Shown: positions 16,382-22,030 of the stretch, piece after piece
How the letters are laid out: every line of letters starts with the position of its first letter
Position numbering within the stretch: the first letter of the stretch is position 1
Assembly: GCF_000337915.1 (NCBI RefSeq)
Contig: NZ_AOJE01000005.1
Coordinates: 27,636 to 72,067 of the forward strand
Reading direction: 5' to 3'
Length of the DNA: 44,432 nucleotides
From: Halorubrum saccharovorum DSM 1137
GTDB lineage: Archaea; Halobacteriota; Halobacteria; Halobacteriales; Haloferacaceae
The notes under the pieces: model-generated
The model's database searches: none
What the model was told of the DNA's origin: nothing
The model's input: only the letters and a program-made list of their open reading frames with translations
Program-made: the position numbers and the translations under genes

Positions 16382-18169
16382 TTATAAATCGCGGGTCAGC
16401 CGCGGGTTCGTCACGGCGCCGTCGGACGCGCCGGCGAAGTCGCGGGCGTACTTCGCGAGGATGCCGCCCTCGTACTGCGGTTCCGGCGCCTCCCACTCCT
16501 CGCGGCGCTCGGCCAGCTCTTCATCGCTGAGATCGACGCTGAGGTCGCGCTCCGGGATGTCGACGGTGACGTGGTCGCCGTCCTCGATAAGTCCGATCGG
16601 GCCGCCGTCGGCCGCCTCAGGCGCGACGTGGCCGATCATCGGGCCGCGGGTCGCGCCGGAGAAGCGGCCGTCGGTGAGCAGCGCCACGTCGTCCTCGTGG
16701 CCCGCGCCGACGACGGCGGCGGTGACGCCGAGCATCTCGCGCATTCCCGGGCCGCCGGTCGGTCCCTCGTTGCGGATCACGATCACGTCGCCGGAGTCGA
16801 CCCGGCCCGACTGGACGTACTCCATCGCGTCCTCCTCGTTCTCGAAGATCCGCGCCGGCCCCTCGTGGTAGAACTCGTCGTCGCCGGTCACCTTCAGCAC
16901 CGAGCCGTCGGGCGCGAGGTTCCCCTTGAGTATCTTGATGGCGCCCTCCTCCTCCTTGGGGTCGTCGACGGTGTAGAGGAAGTCCGCCTCGACCTCGTCG
17001 TCGTCGGGAAGCTCGCCGCGCGCCTCCAGCTCCGCCAGCTCCTCGACGAGGGTGCGGCCGGTGACGGTCATCGCGTCGCCGTGGAGTAAGTCGGCCTCAA
17101 GCAGGCGCCGGAGCACGACCGGGACGCCGCCGATCTCGTGGAGGTCGTTCATGACGCTGTTCCCGCCGGGCTGGAGGTCCGCGATCTTCGGGGTGCGCCG
17201 CGAGATCTCGTCGAAGTCCTCGATCGACAGGTCCACGTCGGCCTCGGCGGCCAAAGCGAGCAGGTGGAGCACGCCGTTCGTGGAGCCGCCGATGGCGGTC
17301 TGTAAGGCGATCGCGTTCTCGAACGACTCCCGCGAGAGGATGTCCGAGGGGCGGCGGTCCTCCTCGATACACTCCAGGGCGAGCTCGCCGGCGCGCTCGG
17401 CGACCTCGTAGCGCTCCGGGTCCTCGGCGGGCGCGGAGGCCGAGCCGAGCGGCGCCATCCCGAGCGCCTCGGAGATGGAGGCCATCGTGTTCGCGGTGAA
17501 CATCCCGCCGCAGGAGCCCGCGCCGGGGCAGGCGTGGCGCTCTAAGTCGTCGAGCTCCTCGCCGCTCATGTCGCCCTCGGCGTAGGCGCCGACGCCCTCG
17601 AACACCTGCACGATGGTCACGTCGCGCCCGTCGTGTTGGCCGGGCATGATCGAGCCGCCGTAGAGGAACACCGAGGGGAGGTCGGTGCGGATCGACGCCA
17701 TCAGCATGCCGGGGAGGTTCTTGTCACAGCCGGCGACCGTCACCAGCGCGTCCATCCGCTCGCCGAAGGAGACGAGTTCGACGGAGTCGGCGATCACCTC
17801 GCGGGAGATGAGGCTCGCCTTCATCCCCTCCGTCCCCATCGAGATGGCGTCGGAGATCGTGATCGTCCCGAACTCGATCGGCATCCCGCCCGCCGCGTCG
17901 ATCCCGTCGATCGCGGCGTCCGCCACGTCGTCGAGGTGGACGTTACACGGCGTGATGTCCGCCGCCGGGTTCGGCACGCCGATGATGGGCGACGAGAGGT
18001 CCTCGTCGTCGAACCCCATCGCCCGGAACATCGCGCGGTGCGGGGCCTTGTCCGCCCCCTCCGTCACGTCTCTGCTCCGCAGGTCCTCGTCCTTCTCGCC
18101 CGCGAACCGGTCCGCGTCGTCGCGGCCTCGGGAGGTCTCTTCTGCCGACCGCGGCTGCTGTTCGCTCAT
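16382..18169 (-). CDS. ilvD: Dihydroxy-acid dehydratase
   Basis: A 595-residue IlvD, the Fe-S dehydratase that forms the 2-keto acids of valine and isoleucine synthesis. Cluster ligands are visible as [16 protein letters not shown] and [16 protein letters not shown]. Other signatures are [12 protein letters not shown] and [15 protein letters not shown], and the C-terminal [12 protein letters not shown] with the catalytic Ser. It has a longer acidic N-terminus (about 40 residues) than bacterial forms. A TCTTAAAC-type box at about 18192-18199 lies 27 nt from the ATG, pointing to a leaderless message. No other ilv gene is in the window. Confidence 0.96.
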   Translation of the reverse strand: MSEQQPRSAEETSRGRDDADRFAGEKDEDLRSRDVTEGADKAPHRAMFRAMGFDDEDLSSPIIGVPNPAADITPCNVHLDDVADAAIDGIDAAGGMPIEFGTITISDAISMGTEGMKASLISREVIADSVELVSFGERMDALVTVAGCDKNLPGMLMASIRTDLPSVFLYGGSIMPGQHDGRDVTIVQVFEGVGAYAEGDMSGEELDDLERHACPGAGSCGGMFTANTMASISEALGMAPLGSASAPAEDPERYEVAERAGELALECIEEDRRPSDILSRESFENAIALQTAIGGSTNGVLHLLALAAEADVDLSIEDFDEISRRTPKIADLQPGGNSVMNDLHEIGGVPVVLRRLLEADLLHGDAMTVTGRTLVEELAELEARGELPDDDEVEADFLYTVDDPKEEEGAIKILKGNLAPDGSVLKVTGDDEFYHEGPARIFENEEDAMEYVQSGRVDSGDVIVIRNEGPTGGPGMREMLGVTAAVVGAGHEDDVALLTDGRFSGATRGPMIGHVAPEAADGGPIGLIEDGDHVTVDIPERDLSVDLSDEELAERREEWEAPEPQYEGGILAKYARDFAGASDGAVTNPRLTRDL

Positions 18170-18193
18170 ACCTGCCCCTGTCGCTCGGGGGTC

Positions 18194-18199
18194 TTAAAC
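18194..18199 (-). promoter_or_regulatory. TATA-like box of ilvD
   Basis: TTTAAG on the minus strand, about 27 nt before the ilvD start codon. Confidence 0.5.
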
Positions 18200-18252
18200 G
18201 GCCGCAACGGGGCGAGGGTTGCTCCGTGTGGCGAACCGGTTCGGGGTGAAGG

Positions 18253-18309
18253 CTACCACTCGCCGTCGAAGGAGATGTCACCGCGTTCTAACTCCTCGAA
18301 CGCAGTCAC
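18253..18309 (-). pseudogene. Truncated N-terminus of a PemK/MazF-like toxin gene
   Basis: An 18-codon frame (MTAFEELERGDISFDGEW, GTG start) that ends at TAG. It begins with a 4-nt GTGA overlap with the stop of the winged-helix gene, the typical coupling of an antitoxin-toxin pair. FEELERGDI resembles the N-terminus of PemK/MazF-type proteins, where ERGDIVW opens the first beta-strand. The remainder (about 90 more residues in an intact toxin) is missing: only 83 nt separate this stop from the ilvD start, and none of it reads as toxin. I infer a decayed toxin; the family assignment rests on a short motif. Confidence 0.5.
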
Positions 18310-18614
18310 TGGACCTGTTCCATCTCGTCGGTCCGTAGCTCTTCGAGGCGTTCCTCTCCGTACTGTTCGTCTGCACCCTCGTGGTGTCGGTGGAACCGGT
18401 ACGCGGCTCGGAGCCGGTCCGTATCGTCCGTGATCGCCCAGTACGGGCTCTTGTGACGCACGAGATCTCGTTCCTTCGGTCGGGAGAGGATCGCGCTGAC
18501 GGCGTCCGTCTCCAGCCCGAGTCGCTCGGCGATCGTCGCCGCCTTCCACGCGCGGTCGTCGTTCCGATCGAGGAACAACAGGGCCTGTTCTGTGTCATTT
18601 TGTGTTTCAAGCAT
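18306..18614 (-). CDS. Winged-helix (MarR-like) protein, probable antitoxin of a decayed module
   Basis: A 102-residue protein with an N-terminal winged-helix region. RAWKAATIAERLGLETDAVSAILSRP fits the recognition-helix pattern, and SPYWAITDDTDRLRAAYRFH the wing. It is followed by an acidic C-terminal helix ending EEMQVQ-like (TDEMEQVQ). Such proteins occur in haloarchaea as transcription regulators paired with PemK-like toxins. Here the paired frame is only 18 codons long. It begins 8 nt after the VOC gene on the same strand, so it may be transcribed with it. The start ATG 18614 gives the natural N-terminus MLETQNDTEQ. Confidence 0.75.
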   Translation of the reverse strand: MLETQNDTEQALLFLDRNDDRAWKAATIAERLGLETDAVSAILSRPKERDLVRHKSPYWAITDDTDRLRAAYRFHRHHEGADEQYGEERLEELRTDEMEQVQ

Positions 18615-18622
18615 AGATGCGC

Positions 18623-19015
18623 TCAAACCCGCGCTTTGAGCTCGATCCGGTACCCGAACGGGTCGCGGACGTACACCGCGGGCGACTCGCCGACCGCACC
18701 GAGCGGCTCGTCGAGCGACTTCTCGATCTCGACGCCCGCCGCGTCCAGTTCGGCCTCGATCTGGTCGGCCGACCCCTCGACGACGACGGCGACGTGGTCG
18801 TAGTTCGTCGCGGTCGGCGGCTCGAACTCGTCGGTCGGCCACAGGTGGACGACCGCCGTCGTCGACAGCCGCACGTCGAAGAAGGGCTTCTCCCCGGCCG
18901 CGTACAGCGCGTCCTCGATCCCGAACCCGAGCCGCTCGCCGTAGAACTCCCGGGCGTCGCCGACGCCGTCGGCGGGGATCCGGAGGTTGACGTGGTCGAT
19001 GTGGCGCGCTTGCAT
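18623..19015 (-). CDS. VOC superfamily (glyoxalase/dioxygenase-fold) protein
   Basis: A 130-residue protein with two beta-alpha-beta-beta-beta halves of the vicinal oxygen chelate fold. It starts MQARHIDHVNLRIP (metal-ligand His in IDHVNL), continues with FYGERLGFGIED, then VVHLWPTDEF, and NYDHVAVVVEG with a second ligand His. The C-terminal YVRDPFGYRIELKARV contains the usual Glu ligand. The reaction is not predictable (glyoxalase, ring-cleavage dioxygenase, or resistance). A box ACTTTTGCG about 27 nt upstream on the minus strand supports ATG 19015. Confidence 0.87.
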   Translation of the reverse strand: MQARHIDHVNLRIPADGVGDAREFYGERLGFGIEDALYAAGEKPFFDVRLSTTAVVHLWPTDEFEPPTATNYDHVAVVVEGSADQIEAELDAAGVEIEKSLDEPLGAVGESPAVYVRDPFGYRIELKARV

Positions 19016-19112
19016 GGAACGCGGTTCGGAGCCGAAGCGCAAAAGTCAATGGGGATCTTCGGGTCTGAGATCGGTCGTGTGAGATATATGCGTAGCAGTG
19101 GATACACTCCAC

Positions 19113-19553
19113 ATGACCAATTTTGATCGGGCCACACGCGTCGCCGCCGGTATCGGGCTCGTCGCGCTCGGAGGCGTCGCGTTCCTCGCGCTCGTGATCG
19201 GCCTCCCGGCCTCGACCGCGTCCGGCGGCATGGGCACGATGGGCGGCGGCGGGATGATGGGCGGACCGGGGTTCCCGGTCGTCCTGTACCCGCTCGTGCT
19301 CCTCGCGTTCACGGCCCTCCTCGCGTTCGGCTACGCCGGAGTCCGTGCAGTCGCGAGCGCAAGCGACGACGCCCCAACCGACGATTCGGAAGAGTCCGAT
19401 CCGATCGCCCGACTCCAGCGGCGGTACACCGAGGGGGAACTCACAGAGGAGGAGTTCGAGCGGGCGCTGGATCGCGAATTCGCCGACAAGGCGCTCGACG
19501 GGGACGAGGAACGCAACGGGACGGAGCGCTCGGCGCCCCTGCGAGAGCGGTAA
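19113..19553 (+). CDS. SHOCT-domain membrane protein
   Basis: A 146-residue protein. It has a short N-terminus, membrane helix 1 (about residues 10-31), a Gly/Met-rich loop (GGMGTMGGGGMMGG), helix 2 (about 55-78), an acidic linker, and a C-terminal SHOCT domain (DPIARLQRRYTEGELTEEEFERAL). The SHOCT segment is a short helical oligomerisation or interaction motif; the protein's role is unknown. ATG 19113 is preceded by GATATATG about 27 nt upstream (19083-19090), consistent with a leaderless transcript. The Met-rich loop might bind copper, but this is only a guess. Confidence 0.82.
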   Translation: MTNFDRATRVAAGIGLVALGGVAFLALVIGLPASTASGGMGTMGGGGMMGGPGFPVVLYPLVLLAFTALLAFGYAGVRAVASASDDAPTDDSEESDPIARLQRRYTEGELTEEEFERALDREFADKALDGDEERNGTERSAPLRER

Positions 19554-19578
19554 CGAACCGCGATCGGGGTGCGACCAG

Positions 19579-20256
19579 TCAGGCGAACGCGTCGAGGATC
19601 CCCGCGCCGTCCGTGCTCCGGCCGAGGTCCGGGAGCGTTGCGCGCTCGGGGTGGGGCATCAGGACGGCGACCGTCTCGCGCTCGCCGAGGACGCCGGCGA
19701 CGTTGTCGGTGGAGCCGTTGGGGTTGGCCGCGTCGGTGACGTTTCCGTCGGCGTCGCAGTAGCGGAAGAGCACGCGGTCGTCGGCGACGAGGTCGGCGTG
19801 GGCCGCCTCGCTTATCTCGAAGCGCCCCTCGCCGTGCGCGATGGGGACCTCGATCACGTCGCCCTCGTCGTAGGCGGCGGTCCACGGCGTGTCCGCGCGC
19901 TCGACGCGCAGGTGGACCGGCTCGCACTGGAAGCGCGCGGAGGCGTTAGTGGTGAACGCGCCGGGGGTGAGCCCGGACTCGGAGCCGATCTGGGCGCCGT
20001 TGCAGACGCCGATCACGGGGACGCCCTCCTCGGCCGCGGCCCGGACCTCCGCCATGATCGGAGCGCGGGCGGCCATCGCACCGGCGCGGAGGTAGTCGCC
20101 GTAGGAGAACCCGCCGGGGAGGACGATCCCCTCGATGTCGGCCGGGAGCCCGTCCTCGTGCCAGACGCGCTCGGCGTCGACGCCGAGGTGGTCGAGCGCG
20201 CGGACCGCGTCGCGGTCGCAGTTCGAGCCGCCGAACTGGACGACGGCGACCGTCAC
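19579..20256 (-). CDS. purQ: Phosphoribosylformylglycinamidine synthase, glutaminase subunit PurQ
   Basis: A 225-residue class I glutamine amidotransferase that supplies ammonia to PurL for FGAM formation in purine synthesis. It starts MTVAVVQFGGSNCDRDA. The oxyanion and nucleophile motifs are VLPGGFSYGDYLRAGA and GVCNGAQIG with Cys85. The His/Glu of the triad lie in LMPHPERAT near the C-terminus. The GTG start at 20256 overlaps by 4 nt (GTGA) the stop codon of a 31-codon ORF that itself overlaps the end of purS. A GTG three codons upstream (20265) is an alternative start. purL is not in the window. Confidence 0.94.
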   Translation of the reverse strand: MTVAVVQFGGSNCDRDAVRALDHLGVDAERVWHEDGLPADIEGIVLPGGFSYGDYLRAGAMAARAPIMAEVRAAAEEGVPVIGVCNGAQIGSESGLTPGAFTTNASARFQCEPVHLRVERADTPWTAAYDEGDVIEVPIAHGEGRFEISEAAHADLVADDRVLFRYCDADGNVTDAANPNGSTDNVAGVLGERETVAVLMPHPERATLPDLGRSTDGAGILDAFA

Positions 20257-20348
20257 GCCGACCACCTCGCGTGGGCGGCCGCGACGGTGGCGGAGGCCCC
20301 CGTCGCACCGGTGACGATCGGCGTCGTCTCGACGACGGCGACCGTCAT
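20253..20348 (-). CDS. 31-codon ORF coupling purS to purQ
   Basis: A short frame (MTVAVVETTPIVTG..., 31 residues, Ala/Thr/Val rich). Its ATG overlaps the purS stop (ATGA at 20345-20348) and its TGA overlaps the purQ GTG (GTGA at 20253-20256). Its first 18 nt repeat the start of purQ: 17 identical nt, TGACGGTCGCCGTCGTC, occur at both starts 92 nt apart. It is therefore probably derived from a local duplication of the purQ 5' end. It may act only to carry ribosomes from purS to purQ; whether the peptide is stable is unknown. Confidence 0.5.
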   Translation of the reverse strand: MTVAVVETTPIVTGATGASATVAAAHARWSA

Positions 20349-20596
20349 CGCTCCGCGACCGCGACCTCGTAGTCGTGGATCGTCGGGTTCGCGAGCAGCC
20401 GCTCGGCCATCTCGTCGGCGCGGTCGGCCGCCTCGTCGGCGTCGGCGGCGTCGAGGTCGACCTCGAACCGATCGGCCGACCGGAGGTCCGACAGCTCGAA
20501 CCCGAGGCGTTCGAGGGCCTGCTGGGTCGTCTCGGCCTCCGGGTCGAGGACGCCCCGCTTCAGGCGGACCGTCACCGTCGCGGTGTATGCCGTCAT
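20345..20596 (-). CDS. purS: Phosphoribosylformylglycinamidine synthase subunit PurS
   Basis: An 83-residue PurS, the small subunit that bridges PurL and PurQ in the archaeal/Gram-positive FGAM synthetase complex. Sequence MTAYTATVTVRLKRGVLDPEAETTQQALERLGF and the C-terminal ADEMAERLLANPTIHDYEV are typical. ATG 20596 is natural. On the minus strand a GGTTTTTACAC stretch lies 25-35 nt upstream and a second TATAAAAG box is farther out (about 20638-20646), overlapping the palindrome at 20644-20665. First gene of purS-ORF-purQ, divergent from purU. Confidence 0.93.
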   Translation of the reverse strand: MTAYTATVTVRLKRGVLDPEAETTQQALERLGFELSDLRSADRFEVDLDAADADEAADRADEMAERLLANPTIHDYEVAVAER

Positions 20597-20643
20597 GTCC
20601 GGTAGTGCGAAGTCGTGTGTAAAAACCGTTTTGGAACGACTTT

Positions 20644-20665
20644 TATATCCACGTTCGTGGATATA
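20644..20665. promoter_or_regulatory. Palindromic operator candidate between purS and purU
   Basis: Perfect 10-bp arms, TATATCCACG and CGTGGATATA, separated by TT, in the 180-bp spacer between divergent purine and folate genes. It overlaps the TATA-like sequences (TTTTATAT on both strands), so a bound regulator could control both directions. The regulator is unknown. Confidence 0.6.
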
Positions 20666-20694
20666 CACCGGTCGATCGTGTGAGCGGCAGGGAC

Positions 20695-20728
20695 GGCGCG
20701 GAGCGAAAGGGGCAAACCCCTCCGCGCC
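20695..20728 (+). promoter_or_regulatory. Stable hairpin in the purU leader
   Basis: GGCGCGGA pairs with TCCGCGCC (8 bp). Inside it GGGG pairs with CCCC around a CAAA loop, leaving GCGAAA bulged on one side. It lies between the palindrome and the purU Shine-Dalgarno, in the region that would be the purU 5' leader. Confidence 0.55.
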
Positions 20729-20741
20729 TTCGATGGGGTGT

Positions 20742-20780
20742 ATGCAGCCGCTCGAACCCGCGGAGGTGATCGTCGCATGA
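20742..20780 (+). other. 12-codon leader ORF overlapping the purU start
   Basis: ATG at 20742 (also ATG 20733 in frame) opens a 12-codon frame, MQPLEPAEVIVA. It stops at a TGA sharing bases with the purU ATG (ATGA). Translation here would place ribosomes at the purU start. It contains no obvious regulatory codon run. Confidence 0.35.
20762..20769 (+). promoter_or_regulatory. Strong Shine-Dalgarno of purU
   Basis: GGAGGTGA, a full match to the archaeal 16S rRNA 3' end, 7 nt before the purU ATG. It is one of the few real ribosome binding sites in a window dominated by leaderless genes. Confidence 0.75.
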
Positions 20781-21760
20781 CCCGCGAACTGACCGAAATC
20801 ACGGTCGTCGGAGGAGACAAGACCGGACTCATCGCGCGGGTCACCTCCCTGCTGTTCGAGCGGGGAATCAACATCGAGGACCTCGACCAGGCGGTCCGCG
20901 AGGGCGTCTTCCGGATGACGACCCGCGTGGACGCCTCCGAGATGGAGACCTCTCGGGGCGAGCTCCGGCGCGCGCTCGCCGAGCTCGGTCGCGAGCTCGA
21001 CGTGGACATCCAGGTGCGGTTCCCGAGCGACCGCGACGCCCGCCGGATCGCGCTTCTCGTCACCAAGGAGACGCACGCGCCCGAGGCCCTCTTGGAGGCC
21101 GAGGCCAACGGCGACTTGGCCGACGACGGCGAGGACGCCGATATCCCGGTCGTCATCGGCAACCGGGGCGACCTCCGGTCGCTCGCGGAGCGCTACGACA
21201 AGCCGTTCTACGACGTGGGCGACGGAAACGGCAACACCGACGAGGAGCGCCTGCTCGACCTGCTGGCCGAGTACGACGTGGACCTGATCGCCTTGGCCCG
21301 CTACATGCGCATCCTCTCGCCCGAGGTCGTCTTCCGCTACGAGGGTCGGATCATCAACGTCCACCCCTCCCTGCTTCCAGCGTTCCCCGGCGCGGAGGCG
21401 TACCGGCAGGCGAAGGACGCGGGCGTCCGCGTCGCCGGCGTCACCGCCCACTACGTGACCACCGACCTCGATCAGGGGCCCGTGATCGCCCAGCGCGCGT
21501 TCGACATCCCCGCGGGCGCCGGCGTCGACGAGATCAAGCGCCGCGGGCAACCCCTCGAGGCCGACGTGCTGCTCGACGCGGTCCGGCTCCACCTCGCGGA
21601 CGCGATCGCGATCCACCGCGGCACGGTCCACGTGCGCGAGGACGCCGACGTCGACGCTCAACTGGGGCTCAGCGAGGCCGCGATCGGCGCGAACCCGGAC
21701 GAGCCGGTCGACGGCGAGCCCCTGTCTCGCTCGGAGGCGCCGACCGCCGGGAGCGACTGA
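20777..21760 (+). CDS. purU: Formyltetrahydrofolate deformylase PurU-like
   Basis: A 327-residue protein. An N-terminal ACT domain (about 1-85, ITVVGGDKTGLIARVTSLLFERGINIEDL) joins a formyltransferase domain (about 90-280). The catalytic Asn-His and Asp lie in RIINVHPSLLPAFPGAEAY and TDLDQGPVIAQ, and GVTAHYVTTDLD is diagnostic. The C-terminal 45 residues are an acidic tail. PurU hydrolyses 10-formyl-THF to formate and THF, which would link with fhs and formate dehydrogenase. The start is fixed by a strong Shine-Dalgarno. The leader contains a hairpin and short upstream ORF, suggesting regulation. Confidence 0.88.
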   Translation: MTRELTEITVVGGDKTGLIARVTSLLFERGINIEDLDQAVREGVFRMTTRVDASEMETSRGELRRALAELGRELDVDIQVRFPSDRDARRIALLVTKETHAPEALLEAEANGDLADDGEDADIPVVIGNRGDLRSLAERYDKPFYDVGDGNGNTDEERLLDLLAEYDVDLIALARYMRILSPEVVFRYEGRIINVHPSLLPAFPGAEAYRQAKDAGVRVAGVTAHYVTTDLDQGPVIAQRAFDIPAGAGVDEIKRRGQPLEADVLLDAVRLHLADAIAIHRGTVHVREDADVDAQLGLSEAAIGANPDEPVDGEPLSRSEAPTAGSD

Positions 21761-21832
21761 TCCGGGTCGTATCGGGCGCTGCGACGGGGAGCGCCCCGCC
21801 TTTTTAACTCCCCGCGAGGCGTATCCTCGCCA

Positions 21833-22030
21833 ATGCGACCGCAGCGGTCCCCCCACCGGTTCGTCGCCGACGCCTGCGCGGTCGTGCGCAGCGACGAGCG
21901 GCTTATCCTGCTCTTCCTGGTCCTCCTGTCGGTCGTCGCGCTCGCCGTGTTCCTGCACTACACCGTGTCCCTCCTCGACTGGCTTCCGGACGTGCTCCCG
22001 CCGGAGCTGCCGCGGCCGGGGAGCGCTTAA
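21833..22030 (+). CDS. Small single-helix membrane protein, unknown
   Basis: A 65-residue protein with a basic, polar N-terminus (about 1-23), one long hydrophobic stretch (LILLFLVLLSVVALAVFLHYTV, residues about 24-45, two runs given as one helix) and a Pro-rich tail. TTTTTAAC at about 21801-21808 lies 25-30 nt upstream of the ATG, as expected for a leaderless gene. Its stop overlaps by 3 nt the stop of the convergent helicase gene inside CTTAAG. No family recognised. Confidence 0.6.
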   Translation: MRPQRSPHRFVADACAVVRSDERLILLFLVLLSVVALAVFLHYTVSLLDWLPDVLPPELPRPGSA

